From Candidatus Baltobacteraceae bacterium (lineage in GTDB: Bacteria > Vulcanimicrobiota > Vulcanimicrobiia > Vulcanimicrobiales > Vulcanimicrobiaceae): a DNA stretch of 64,000 bases. The position numbers and the translations under genes were made by a program. Positions within the stretch are counted from its first letter, which is position 1. Each line of letters opens with the position of its first letter. This document shows positions 1-7,824 of this stretch, piece after piece. The stretch lies in contig DATJTX010000021.1 of assembly GCA_035502855.1 (NCBI GenBank), positions 186,001-250,000 on the forward strand, in the 5' to 3' direction. The notes under the pieces were generated by a model. That model was not told the DNA's origin. It made no database searches and saw nothing but the letters and a program-made list of their open reading frames with translations.

Positions 1-1091
1 TCGGACCGCCGGCGATTCCCTATTATTTACCGCCCCCGCCGCCGGGTCCCAATTACATTTGGCAGCCCGGCTACTGGGCGTGGGATCCGGTGGACGGCTG
101 GTACTGGGTGCCCGGCACGTGGGTGCTGGCTCCGGCCGTAGGCCTGTATTGGACACCGGGCTACTGGGGCTGGAACAACGGCTACTACCGGTGGAATAAC
201 GGCTATTGGGGCCCGCAAGTCGGCTTCTACGGTGGCGTCAATTACGGCTACGGTTATTACGGCAACGGCTACAGCGGCGGCCAGTGGCAAGGGAACAACT
301 TCGCCTACAACACCGCGGTCTACACCAACGTCCCGACGAATCGCTACCACCACTATTACAATCGGGCGGCCGTGCGCTCGTGGACGAACCGTGTCAGTTA
401 CAACGGCGGCCCGCACGGCATCGACGCGCGCCCGACCGCAACCCAACAGAGCGCGTATTCGCATCGCCGTTTCGGCCCGACGAGCGTGCAAGTGCAGCAC
501 GCGAGCTACGCCAAGGCCGATCCGTCGCTGCGCTATAACACGAATCACGGCCGCCCGTCGATCGCGGCAGAGCAGCAGCCGTTCAGCGCGAGGCATACGC
601 CTCCGGGCGTCCGCGCGTCTGCAGTAACCGCGCATCGCGCCGCGCCCTCGACCGCGCATCGCGCCGCACCCTCGACCGCGCATCGCGCCGCGCCGTCGAC
701 CGCGCATCGCGCCGCACCGTCGACCGCGCATCGCGCCGCGCCCTCGACCGCGCATCGCGCCGCGCCCTCGACCGCGCATCGCGCCGCGCCCTCGACCGCG
801 CATCGCGCCGCGCCGGCAGCCGTGCATCACACGGCCCCCGCCGCAGTGCACCATGCGGCTCCGGTGCATCGGGTGATGTCGGCACCGGAACACCGCGCTG
901 CTCCGCCGGCGCACACCGCGTATCACGCGCCCGTTTCCCACGCTGCACCGGCGCAACATGCCTACCACCCGGCAGCGCGCGCTGCGCCGGCCTATCACCC
1001 CGCAGCGCGCCCGGCTCCACAGCGCGCAGCGGCGGCACATCCGGCTCAGCGCGCTGCTGCTCCGCATCCGCGGGCATCTCGCGCTCCCTAG
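1..1091 (+). CDS. WXXGXW-repeat (YXWGXW-type) secreted-type protein, 5' truncated
   Basis: The reading frame is open from base 3, so the true start and any signal peptide lie upstream of the window. The visible N-terminal part has several Trp/Tyr/Gly-rich repeats of the type PGYWAW, PGTWV and PGYWGW, followed by a Gly/Tyr/Asn-rich stretch. This is the signature of bacterial WXXGXW (BcpO-related/YXWGXW) repeat proteins, usually exported and of unknown function. The C-terminal half changes character to an Ala/His/Pro/Arg low-complexity tail that includes eight tandem 8-residue units. The stop codon overlaps the hisD stop on the other strand through a shared CTAG. A cell-envelope location is inferred from composition; no enzymatic motif is visible. 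Confidence 0.7.
   Translation, partial: GPPAIPYYLPPPPPGPNYIWQPGYWAWDPVDGWYWVPGTWVLAPAVGLYWTPGYWGWNNGYYRWNNGYWGPQVGFYGGVNYGYGYYGNGYSGGQWQGNNFAYNTAVYTNVPTNRYHHYYNRAAVRSWTNRVSYNGGPHGIDARPTATQQSAYSHRRFGPTSVQVQHASYAKADPSLRYNTNHGRPSIAAEQQPFSARHTPPGVRASAVTAHRAAPSTAHRAAPSTAHRAAPSTAHRAAPSTAHRAAPSTAHRAAPSTAHRAAPSTAHRAAPAAVHHTAPAAVHHAAPVHRVMSAPEHRAAPPAHTAYHAPVSHAAPAQHAYHPAARAAPAYHPAARPAPQRAAAAHPAQRAAAPHPRASRAP
630..821 (+). repeat. 8 tandem 24-bp units encoding AHRAAPST
   Basis: Eight in-frame 24-bp units run head to tail, each encoding Ala-His-Arg-Ala-Ala-Pro-Ser-Thr. They differ by only a few synonymous changes (CCC/CCG, GCG/GCA), and the last unit ends PAA instead of PST. Two degenerate copies (AVHHTAPA, AVHHAAPV) follow. 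The near-identity of the units suggests recent expansion and possible copy-number variation. Confidence 0.95.
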
Positions 1092-2311
1092 CGGCGCGCG
1101 AGCGCAGCTTGGCGGTGGGCGATAAGTCCCTCCGCCTGGGCCAGAATCGCCGCATCGTTCGCGATGCGGCGATTGACTTTTCCGAGGGATCGTTCGTACG
1201 TGCGCAGGGTGAGGAAATTCATGACCGAGAGACCCGACGAGAACCGTGCGGTGCCCCCGGTCGGGAGCACGTGATTCGGGCCGCTCCCGTAATCGCCGAA
1301 AACCTCGGCTGCACCTTCGCCGATGAAGAGCGTGCCGTAGGCCGTAAACCGGTCGGCCAATGCTTGCGCGCGCGATCCCTGCAGCGAGAGATGTTCGGGC
1401 GCGAGCCGGTTGCAGAACTCGGGTGCCTCACTGAGCGGCAGTACGATACATCCGCCGCGGCGCTCGAGCGAAGCACGTGCGGTTTGCGCGGTCGAGAGCG
1501 TGGCGAGCCGCGATTCGATCTTTGCTCCGACGGCCGACGCGAAGCAACGATCGTCGGTGACGAGCAGCGCTCGCGCGTCGTCGTCGTGTTCTGCCTGCGC
1601 CAACAGATCGACGGCGATCAGGTCCGCATCGGCATCCGCTGCAGCGACGATCGCGATCTCGGATGGCCCGGCGAGCGCATCGATTCCGCATTGCCCGAAG
1701 AGCGCGCGTTTGGCGGCGGTCACGTACGCGTTGCCGGGTCCGACGATGAGATCGACGCGCGGCACGCTGCGCGTCCCGTACGCCATCGCGGCGATAGCCT
1801 GTGCGCCGCCGAGTTCGAAGACGCGCTCGATGCCGGCAACATGGGCCGCGGCGAGCACTTCGCGGCCCGCCCGCGGCGTGCAGACGATCCGCTCGCCCAC
1901 GCCCGCCACCCGCGCGGGGATCGCGCCCATGAGCAGCGAGGACGGAAGCGGATGGCGACCGGCGGGCACGTAGATACCGGCCCGCTCCACCGCGACGAGC
2001 CGATGTCCCAGTTCCAAGTCGTCTTCGCGGATGCTTACGTCGGCGATCGCGGCACGCTGCGCACGGGCGAAGCGTTCGATGCGCGCCGCAGCGCCCTCGA
2101 GCGCGCTGCGCAGATCGCCGCCCGCCTCGGAAAATGCGCGCGAGATCTCGCGTGATTCGATTTGGCGCGGGGCCGGATCGCCGAATTGCGCTGCGAGTTC
2201 GGTCAGCGCGTCATCGCCGCGCGCGCGCACGGCGGCGAGGATCGGCTCGACGTCGATCGGCTCGCGCGAAGGGCTTGGTGCAAGCACCTCGTCCGGCGTG
2301 CGCTCGATCAT
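1088..2311 (-). CDS. hisD: Histidinol dehydrogenase
   Basis: HisD catalyses the last two steps of histidine synthesis, the NAD-dependent oxidation of histidinol to histidine through the aldehyde, using zinc. The protein is 407 aa, a normal length. Visible family motifs include the GPGNAYV nucleotide-site segment, PSEIAIV, the zinc-ligand segment QAEHD, the catalytic Glu-His pair in APEHLSL, and GDYGSGPNHVLPTGG. An in-frame extension upstream is possible, but the chosen ATG overlaps the TGA of the preceding hisA-I-E fusion as ATGA. That fits the coupling seen across the operon and gives a family-like N-terminus. It is the last gene of the operon, and its stop shares a CTAG with the converging gene. 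Confidence 0.95.
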   Translation of the reverse strand: MIERTPDEVLAPSPSREPIDVEPILAAVRARGDDALTELAAQFGDPAPRQIESREISRAFSEAGGDLRSALEGAAARIERFARAQRAAIADVSIREDDLELGHRLVAVERAGIYVPAGRHPLPSSLLMGAIPARVAGVGERIVCTPRAGREVLAAAHVAGIERVFELGGAQAIAAMAYGTRSVPRVDLIVGPGNAYVTAAKRALFGQCGIDALAGPSEIAIVAAADADADLIAVDLLAQAEHDDDARALLVTDDRCFASAVGAKIESRLATLSTAQTARASLERRGGCIVLPLSEAPEFCNRLAPEHLSLQGSRAQALADRFTAYGTLFIGEGAAEVFGDYGSGPNHVLPTGGTARFSSGLSVMNFLTLRTYERSLGKVNRRIANDAAILAQAEGLIAHRQAALARR

Positions 2312-3534
2312 CGCGCCCTGGAAGCAAGCTGCGCCATCACGTCGTCGATACGAACGCCGGCTTGCTGCATACGAACCGAAAGAAAGTACAACAAATCTGC
2401 GCATTCCCAGGCGACCTCGTCGCGCGTGGCCGCTTGCGCCACTTCTTCGGCCTCCTCCAGCAGCTTCGCGCGTAGCAGTGCCGGATCGCGCAGAAGTTTG
2501 CGCGTATACGAGCGCTCGTCGCCGGTTCGCGCGCGCTGTTCGATGCGCTGCGCGAGCGTGCTCCACGAAAAGGCGGGTGTGCCAAAGCAGCGTTCGGCGC
2601 CGGTATGACAGGTCGGCCCCGACTGATCGACATAGAAGGTGAGCGCGTCGCGGTCGCAATCGAGATCGACGCGCACCAGTCGCTGCGTCGCGCCGGAAGT
2701 TTCGCCCTTGCGCCAGAGCGCGCGGCGTCGCCGGCTAAAGTAGACGCCGACGCCGTCGCGCAGCGCCGAGCCGAGCGATTCGCGTGAAGAATATGCCAGC
2801 ATGCGCACGCCTCGATCGCCGCTGTCGCACACGACGGTCGGTATCAAGCCGTCCCCCTTGGTGAAATCCAGCAGCGCGAGAACCGCTTCGACGGGGTCGA
2901 TGCGCCCGGTATAGAGCGCCATCCCGACCTGCGCATCGATTCCCAAACGATCGAGCGCGACGATCTCGTCGATTGCGGTGATGCCGCCGGCGATCGTCAA
3001 CGAACCCTCGATGCGCGCTCGCAGCGCCTCGGCGGAGGCGAGATCGATGCCGCCGAGCAATCCCTCGCGCTCGATATCGGTGTAGAGAAAGCCGGCGCAA
3101 TAGGGCTGCAAGCGCAGCGCGCGATCGAGCGGTGTCTCGTCCGTTTGCGTGCGCCAGCCTTCGACTGCCACGCGGCCGGCGCGCGCGTCGAGCGCGACGA
3201 GGACGCGTTCGCGCGGAAGTGCTTCGAGGAATTCGGGCGTTGCGGCGGTGCCGACGATCAACGACGCCGCGCCCCCGCGTAGATAGCGCTGCGCGCGCTC
3301 GAGGTCGCGAATACCGCCGCCGACGCGGCACCGTGCGAGGCGGCAGAGCCGCAAGATCAGCTCGGTGTTCTCGCCCTCGCCGAACGCCGCGTCGAGATCG
3401 ATCACGGCGATCTCGCCGAAGCGTCCAAAACGCTGCGCGAGTTCGACCGCGTCGTCGACTTCGAGCACCTGACGCCGGCCTTGTTCGAGCTGCACGGCTT
3501 TCCCGCCGCGCAAATCGATGCTGGTGACGATCAC
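2308..3534 (-). CDS. hisA: Trifunctional HisA-HisI-HisE fusion
   Basis: One uninterrupted 408-aa frame contains three histidine-pathway enzymes. Residues ~1-223 are HisA (ProFAR isomerase, TIM barrel) with the catalytic-type aspartates at 7 (SIDLRGGK) and 116 (ALDARAG). Residues ~224-318 are HisI (PR-AMP cyclohydrolase) with LWRKGETSG, the metal-binding DxDxD at 290-294 and CHTG at 309-312. Residues ~322-408 are HisE (PR-ATP pyrophosphatase), with LLEEAEEV and an ECADLLYF helix. HisI-HisE fusions are common, but adding HisA at the N-terminus is unusual. The GTG start overlaps the hisF TGA (GTGA); an upstream ATG would overlap hisF by 34 bp and add a non-family leader. All catalytic signatures look intact, so three activities are inferred. 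Confidence 0.93.
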   Translation of the reverse strand: MIVTSIDLRGGKAVQLEQGRRQVLEVDDAVELAQRFGRFGEIAVIDLDAAFGEGENTELILRLCRLARCRVGGGIRDLERAQRYLRGGAASLIVGTAATPEFLEALPRERVLVALDARAGRVAVEGWRTQTDETPLDRALRLQPYCAGFLYTDIEREGLLGGIDLASAEALRARIEGSLTIAGGITAIDEIVALDRLGIDAQVGMALYTGRIDPVEAVLALLDFTKGDGLIPTVVCDSGDRGVRMLAYSSRESLGSALRDGVGVYFSRRRRALWRKGETSGATQRLVRVDLDCDRDALTFYVDQSGPTCHTGAERCFGTPAFSWSTLAQRIEQRARTGDERSYTRKLLRDPALLRAKLLEEAEEVAQAATRDEVAWECADLLYFLSVRMQQAGVRIDDVMAQLASRAR

Positions 3535-4283
3535 GCGCGAACCTCGAGTCCGCGCGCGCGGCACACGTCCTTGACGTCGCGCGGACGGGCATCATCGTCG
3601 TGAAAGATCGACGCGCCTAGCGCCGCGTCGGCTCCGGCCTCTAAGACGTCGGCGAAGCTTTGCGCATCCGACGCGCCGCCCGATGCAACGACCGGTACGT
3701 TCACGTTGCCGCGAACTGCGCGCACGAGGTCCAAATCGAAGCCTTCGCGGCCGCCGTCGCGATCGATCGAGGTGAGCAGCACTTCGCCGGCGCCGAACTC
3801 CTGCGCCTCACGCGCCCAGGTCACGGCATCGCGCGCCTGCGGACGGGTGGCGCTGTGCGTGGCGATGGCATAGCGCTCCCCGGAGCGATACGCATCGATC
3901 GAGATTACGATGCACTGCGAGCCGAAGCGCGAGGCGGCCTGCGCCAGCAGCGCCGGCTGCTCGAGCGCCGCGCTGTTGATCGCGACCTTGTCGGCGCCCG
4001 CATCGAGCAGCCGCGCGACATCGCCGATTCCGCGCACGCCGCCGCCGACGGTAAGCGGCACGTCGAGCGCCGTCGAGATCGATTCGATGGTGCGCAGATT
4101 CGCAAGACGCGATTCGAGCGTCGCCGAAACGTCGAGCACGACGATTTCGTCCACGCCATCGTCCCGATAGCGCCGTGCGCGCTCGACCGGGTCGCCGGCT
4201 TCGCGCAAATTGGCGAAGCGTTGCCCCTTCACCACCCGTCCGTCGCGGATATCCAGGCAGGCGATGATGCGTTTAGCGAGCAT
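3531..4283 (-). CDS. hisF: Imidazole glycerol phosphate synthase cyclase subunit
   Basis: HisF is the cyclase half of IGP synthase. It uses ammonia passed from HisH to turn PRFAR into imidazole glycerol phosphate and AICAR. The 250-aa (βα)8 barrel is the usual length. It begins MLAKRIIACLDIRDGRVVKG, carrying the first catalytic aspartate in CLDI; the second lies in VISIDAY. The phosphate-binding GGGVRG and ASGGAS segments are present. It overlaps hisH by 11 bp upstream and the hisA-I-E fusion by 4 bp downstream, so the synthase subunits are encoded next to each other. Confidence 0.96.
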   Translation of the reverse strand: MLAKRIIACLDIRDGRVVKGQRFANLREAGDPVERARRYRDDGVDEIVVLDVSATLESRLANLRTIESISTALDVPLTVGGGVRGIGDVARLLDAGADKVAINSAALEQPALLAQAASRFGSQCIVISIDAYRSGERYAIATHSATRPQARDAVTWAREAQEFGAGEVLLTSIDRDGGREGFDLDLVRAVRGNVNVPVVASGGASDAQSFADVLEAGADAALGASIFHDDDARPRDVKDVCRARGLEVRA

Positions 4284-4887
4284 ACGCCACCGCTGCCGAG
4301 TCTACGAACGTACGCAAGAGCCGCGCACCGTATGCGCCGCTGCGTTCGGGGTGGAATTGCACGCCGAGCGCGCAGCCGCGCAGACCTGCGCTGGCAAAGC
4401 AGTCGTTGCCGTCGGAAGAGCTTGCGATCGCATCGGGCGCGTCGGCGTCGGGCGCATACGAGTTCGCAAAATACCCATAACCGGGTTCGATCGCCGCGCA
4501 GCACGCGCAGGGTTCGACGCGGTTCCAACCCATGTGCGGCACGCGCGGCGTGCGTAGAAGCCGCACGTTTCCGCTGAAGATGCCCAGCCCGCGGGCGCCC
4601 GGAGCTTCGTCGCTGGTTTCGAACAGCAGTTGAAAACCGACGCAGATGCCCAGGAGCGGCAGTCCGGCGGCCCACGACTCGAGGAGCGCGGTGCGCAATC
4701 CGGTGCGATCGAGTTCAGCGGCCACGTAGCCGAAGTGCGCGACGCCCGGGATCACCAGCGCATCGCAGGCAAAGACGGCGCCCGGCTCGGTGACGGAGTG
4801 CGTCTGCGCGCCGGCGCGCTGCAGCGCTGCGGCGATGCTGCGCCGATTGGCGGCCCCGAGCGCGACGATGCCGACGGTGGGTTTCAA
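4273..4887 (-). CDS. hisH: Imidazole glycerol phosphate synthase glutaminase subunit
   Basis: HisH hydrolyses glutamine and channels ammonia to HisF. The 204-aa protein shows a class I amidotransferase triad: Cys82 in LLGICVGFQLLF, and His179 and Glu181 in VQFHPERS. The start is a TTG whose last two bases overlap the TGA of hisB (TTGA), giving MKPTVGIVALG, which matches the family N-terminus. The longer in-frame extension upstream is Arg-rich antisense-like sequence and was rejected. The usual GNLRS segment near the N-terminus is altered to AANRRS. Confidence 0.94.
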   Translation of the reverse strand: MKPTVGIVALGAANRRSIAAALQRAGAQTHSVTEPGAVFACDALVIPGVAHFGYVAAELDRTGLRTALLESWAAGLPLLGICVGFQLLFETSDEAPGARGLGIFSGNVRLLRTPRVPHMGWNRVEPCACCAAIEPGYGYFANSYAPDADAPDAIASSSDGNDCFASAGLRGCALGVQFHPERSGAYGARLLRTFVDSAAVAYAR

Positions 4888-5468
4888 ACCAAGAGCCCTT
4901 TGGTCGAGGCGACACCTGCGAAGCGGCCATCGAGACTCCACGCGGCCGCGCAGGCGCGGCCAAGCGCTTTGAACGCCGCCTCGGCGAGGTGATGCGGATC
5001 TTCGCCGGCGAGGCGATCGAGGTGAATCGTCGCGCGCGCGTTGGCGGCAAGCGTTCCGACGACGTGCGGAATCATGACGGTTTCGAGATCCTCGATTCGT
5101 TCCGCGCGCAAATCGAGCGCGGTGCGCGCGTAGATGCGGCCGCCCAGATCGACCGCGCAACGAACCAGCGCGTCGTCCATCGGCAGTGTGACCGCGCCGT
5201 ACCGCGCGATGCAAGAGCGATCCCCAAGCGCATCGTCGAGCGCGCCCCCGAGGACGATTGCGACGTCTTCGATCAGATGATGGCGAATCGCGTCCAGCGA
5301 CCGCGCCTCGACCTCGAGCCCCGCACGGGCGTGAAACGCGAACGCGCCCAGCAGGTGATCGAGCATCACGATTCCGGTCTCGACCCGAACGCTCGGTTCG
5401 CCATCGAGCGCGAGAGAAACGCGAACGCTGGTCTCGCTGGTTTGACGTTGACGCGCCGCGCTACGCAT
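4884..5468 (-). CDS. hisB: Imidazoleglycerol-phosphate dehydratase
   Basis: HisB dehydrates IGP to imidazole acetol phosphate using two manganese ions. The monofunctional 194-aa form is encoded, without the HisB-N phosphatase domain found in enterobacteria. Both halves of the duplicated fold carry their metal-binding signature: IRHHLIEDVAI and DPHHLAEAAFKAL. The chosen ATG overlaps the end of hisC by 8 bp and leads into the family-typical ETSVRVSLALDG. Because no phosphatase domain is fused, histidinol-phosphatase must be supplied elsewhere. The PHP-domain protein near the end of the window belongs to a different PHP family and is not an obvious candidate. Confidence 0.95.
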   Translation of the reverse strand: MRSAARQRQTSETSVRVSLALDGEPSVRVETGIVMLDHLLGAFAFHARAGLEVEARSLDAIRHHLIEDVAIVLGGALDDALGDRSCIARYGAVTLPMDDALVRCAVDLGGRIYARTALDLRAERIEDLETVMIPHVVGTLAANARATIHLDRLAGEDPHHLAEAAFKALGRACAAAWSLDGRFAGVASTKGLLV

Positions 5469-6546
5469 AGACGACCTCGGCGGCGATTTCGCGCAGCGCC
5501 CGTACCACCGTATCGGTGGCTTCGTCGGTGGTTGCGCACAGGCGCAGCATGCCGGCAAGCATCGGATCCTCGAAGGTGCGCACGGCGATGCCGCGTGCCG
5601 CGAGCGCGTCGCGAATGACGGTTGCGCGCGCGCCGCAGTCGGCGAGCAAGAAGTTGGCGGGGCCGCGCCAGATCTCGCGCGCGAACGGAGCGAACGCATT
5701 TTCGAAGGCGTCGAGGCTGCGTGCCGTCTGGGCTTCCAAACGCGTTTCGAAGGCGCGCGTGCGCGCGGGGTCGCGCAGGTACGCCTGCGCCGCAATCAAG
5801 CTGAGCGCGCCGGCCGGATACGGCCCGATACAGCGCCGCAGGGCGGCTGCCGTCGCCGGTGCGGCCAGCGCGTAACCCAACCGCGCGCCGGCCAGCGATG
5901 CGCACTTCGAGAACGAGCCGGTGACGACGACGTTCTCGAACGCAAGCGCGTCGCGCGCGAGCGAACGGTCGGAGAAGGCCAGATAGACTTCGTCGATCAC
6001 GATGAGCGCCTCGGGCAAGGCGCGTGCGACCGCGGTGAGATCGCCGGCGCGCAGCGGATCGGTCGTCGGGTTGTTCGGGTGTCCGAGAAAGACCAGACGC
6101 GTGCGATCGTCGGCCGCTTCGATCAACTGCAAGGGTTCGAAGCGCCAGCGCGCCGGATACGGTACGCGCCGCAGCTGCGCGCCGGTGAGCGTCACGACGC
6201 GGGGATACATCCCGAACGAGGGCGCGCTGCACAGCGCGGTATCGCCCGGATCGAGCGCGATGCGCGCGCAGGCGGCGAGAAGTTCGTCGGCGCCGTTCCC
6301 GAGGACGACGGCGGTTGCCTCGCGCGAGAAGCGCGCGGCGATGCGTTCGCGGACTTCGGCTTGCAGCTCGGTCGGATAGGTGCGTAACGATTCGCCGTCG
6401 ATGGCGCGAATCGCGTCGAGCACGAACTCGGGCGGCGGCAGCGCGCCCTCGTTGCGGTGCAGACGAATGGCGATGCCGCGATCGGAGAGATCGCGCGGAT
6501 CGTAGTCCGGGAGCGCCTCGATCGCTCGGCGCAAGGGCAGACTCAT
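5461..6546 (-). CDS. hisC: Histidinol-phosphate aminotransferase
   Basis: This PLP-dependent class I/II aminotransferase converts imidazole acetol phosphate to histidinol phosphate. The 361-aa protein has the expected LHRNEGALPPP start region, the GNGADELL cofactor segment, the HPNNPTT motif, VIDEVYLAF, and the Schiff-base lysine in GSFSKCASLAGARLGYA. Its ATG overlaps the hisG TGA (ATGA). The neighbouring divergent gene is a RidA-family enamine deaminase, a class of protein that protects PLP enzymes from reactive intermediates. Confidence 0.94.
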   Translation of the reverse strand: MSLPLRRAIEALPDYDPRDLSDRGIAIRLHRNEGALPPPEFVLDAIRAIDGESLRTYPTELQAEVRERIAARFSREATAVVLGNGADELLAACARIALDPGDTALCSAPSFGMYPRVVTLTGAQLRRVPYPARWRFEPLQLIEAADDRTRLVFLGHPNNPTTDPLRAGDLTAVARALPEALIVIDEVYLAFSDRSLARDALAFENVVVTGSFSKCASLAGARLGYALAAPATAAALRRCIGPYPAGALSLIAAQAYLRDPARTRAFETRLEAQTARSLDAFENAFAPFAREIWRGPANFLLADCGARATVIRDALAARGIAVRTFEDPMLAGMLRLCATTDEATDTVVRALREIAAEVVYA

Positions 6547-7139
6547 ACGTTGGCCTCCAAGACCGCCAGGTCGCTCGTGGTGATGACGGTCTTGACGTCG
6601 AGGTCGAGTTCCTCGATGGTCTTTCCGGTGACGACCACGTCGATCATGAAGTCGGCCACGTCGTGCAGCAGCGTCGCCTCGACCGTGCCCGAGATCGCGA
6701 CCGGAGCGATCCGCAACCCCGGCCGCTCGAGCGAGAGGAGGTAGCGCCGTGCGAGGTTTTCGTATTTCGCGCAGAGCGCGACCCGCACGTCGCCTTGCGC
6801 CGGAAGCTCGAGGTTGCGCGGACCGATCAGGCAGAGCGCGGGTTTGCCGTATCGCGCCGCCGGATCGTTCCACGGGATGCTGCGCCGGAGGATGCGCCGG
6901 TCGAGCGTACGCCCCGCGGCGAGCCATTCGTCGAGCAGATCTTCGCCGGTGAGCGCCAGGAGCGGACGGCCGCTGCGCGCGACTTCGTTCGCGAGAAGCG
7001 GAACGTCTTCGCCGCGTACGAGCGTGCGTTCGAACGCGCCGCGCGGCGCAGCGAGCGTGAGCGCGTACTCGGCCATCGCGGCCAGGCCGCGATTTTTCGG
7101 AACCAGCACCACCGTCGGCGGCGCATCGATCGTATTCAT
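6543..7139 (-). CDS. hisG: ATP phosphoribosyltransferase, short form
   Basis: HisG commits ATP and PRPP to histidine synthesis. At 198 aa it is the short form, lacking the C-terminal regulatory domain. Recognisable segments are KYENLARRYL and SGTVEATLLHDVADFMIDVV, which match the KYPNLT... and GSVE/D..D PRPP-binding regions of the family. The N-terminal half is divergent. Short HisG enzymes normally need HisZ, and no hisZ is in this window, so it must lie elsewhere or be dispensable. The ATG follows the U-tract of the attenuator terminator directly, and no Shine-Dalgarno sequence is visible. Confidence 0.87.
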   Translation of the reverse strand: MNTIDAPPTVVLVPKNRGLAAMAEYALTLAAPRGAFERTLVRGEDVPLLANEVARSGRPLLALTGEDLLDEWLAAGRTLDRRILRRSIPWNDPAARYGKPALCLIGPRNLELPAQGDVRVALCAKYENLARRYLLSLERPGLRIAPVAISGTVEATLLHDVADFMIDVVVTGKTIEELDLDVKTVITTSDLAVLEANV

Positions 7140-7140
7140 A

Positions 7141-7180
7141 AATAAAAAGATAAGAGGCCGCGGGCGGACCGCGACCTCTT
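7141..7180 (-). terminator. Intrinsic terminator of the his attenuator
   Basis: On the minus strand, arms 7180-7169 and 7163-7152 form a 12-bp GC-rich stem with one G-U pair and a 5-nt loop. The U-rich tract TCTTTTTATT (7150-7141) follows immediately. The hairpin lies between the His-rich leader peptide stop and the hisG start, exactly where an attenuator terminator is expected. The competing antiterminator helix was not resolved by eye. Confidence 0.9.
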
Positions 7181-7204
7181 CCTGAAACTGGCTAAAACTC
7201 AGGC

Positions 7205-7285
7205 TTACGTCAAACAGTCATCGCACGCGATTCGGCAGAATCCGTGATGATGGTGGTGGTGAACGTGCGCCTGGGCAAGTGACAT
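7205..7285 (-). CDS. hisL: his operon leader peptide (26 aa, seven His codons)
   Basis: ATG at 7285 to TAA at 7205 encodes 26 residues. Codons 7-14 read HVHHHHHH, seven histidines in eight codons. Stalling at these codons when charged tRNA-His is scarce would be the sensor of an attenuator. The leader is followed by a strong intrinsic terminator and then hisG. It is also placed only ~5 nt from the predicted transcription start, so it is essentially leaderless. The function is inferred from architecture that is well established for his operons of enteric bacteria. Confidence 0.93.
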   Translation of the reverse strand: MSLAQAHVHHHHHHGFCRIACDDCLT

Positions 7286-7296
7286 GGTGTTGTTGG

Positions 7297-7325
7297 GTTA
7301 TAACAGGCTGCGCCGGGGCTGTCAA
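7297..7325 (-). promoter_or_regulatory. his operon promoter, consensus sigma-70 type
   Basis: On the minus strand a perfect TTGACA -35 (7325-7320) is separated by 17 bp from TATAAC (7302-7297), a near-consensus -10. The predicted transcription start is near 7290, about 5 nt before the leader-peptide ATG. It lies 28 bp upstream of the divergent RidA gene. Confidence 0.85.
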
Positions 7326-7352
7326 GGCTGATCGGCCGGAAAGGATGGATTC

Positions 7353-7742
7353 ATGCACCGCGAGGTCATCGAGGTTCCGGGTATCTCGGAGGTCAGCCGC
7401 GGCCGCGGCGTGCCAATCTCGGCCGCGGTGCGGGCCAATGGCTTCATTTTCGTCTCGGGGACGCCCCCGATCGACCCCGCCGCCGGGACCTTCGAGCGGG
7501 GCAGCATTGCCGAGCAGACCGAACGCTGCCTGCGCAATCTGCAGCACGTTCTCGAGACCGCCGGATCGTCGCTCGAGAAGATCTGTATGGTCCGTGTCTA
7601 CTCCTCGGGCGACCACTACCGGACGATCAATGAAGTCTACGCGCGCTTCTTTCCGGACAATCCGCCGGCGCGCACGTTCGTCCCGGTGGGCGATTGGCCG
7701 CTCGACTTCGATCTCGAGATCGAGTGCATCGCACTGGTGTAA
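7353..7742 (+). CDS. RidA family reactive intermediate deaminase
   Basis: RidA/YjgF/UK114 proteins hydrolyse enamine/imine intermediates released by PLP enzymes and form trimers in the cytosol. The 129-aa protein has the normal length, with FVSGTPPIDPA, the conserved imine-binding Arg107 (ARTFVPV) and the C-terminal EIECIALV. An AAAGGA ribosome site lies 8 nt before the ATG. It is divergent from the his operon, whose aminotransferase HisC is a possible source of such intermediates. That functional link is inferred only. Confidence 0.93.
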   Translation: MHREVIEVPGISEVSRGRGVPISAAVRANGFIFVSGTPPIDPAAGTFERGSIAEQTERCLRNLQHVLETAGSSLEKICMVRVYSSGDHYRTINEVYARFFPDNPPARTFVPVGDWPLDFDLEIECIALV

Positions 7743-7824
7743 TTTGGACCATTGCGTGATTCGTTCACCGGGAGTAGCCTGTAGAGACCTCGCGAGCTTT
7801 TCATCGCGGGCAAAGGGGTGTGCT

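Noticed and set aside
630-821. CRISPR-like array
   Set aside because: The units are contiguous in-frame 24-bp coding repeats with no unique spacers.
2312-2659. N-terminal extension of hisD
   Set aside because: It lies within the hisI-hisE part of the preceding gene in another frame and has no homology to HisD; the ATG at 2311 fits the family.
7279-7824. N-terminal extension of the beta-propeller gene
   Set aside because: It runs through ridA in a different frame and lacks Asp-box content; the ATG at 7825 has a ribosome site.
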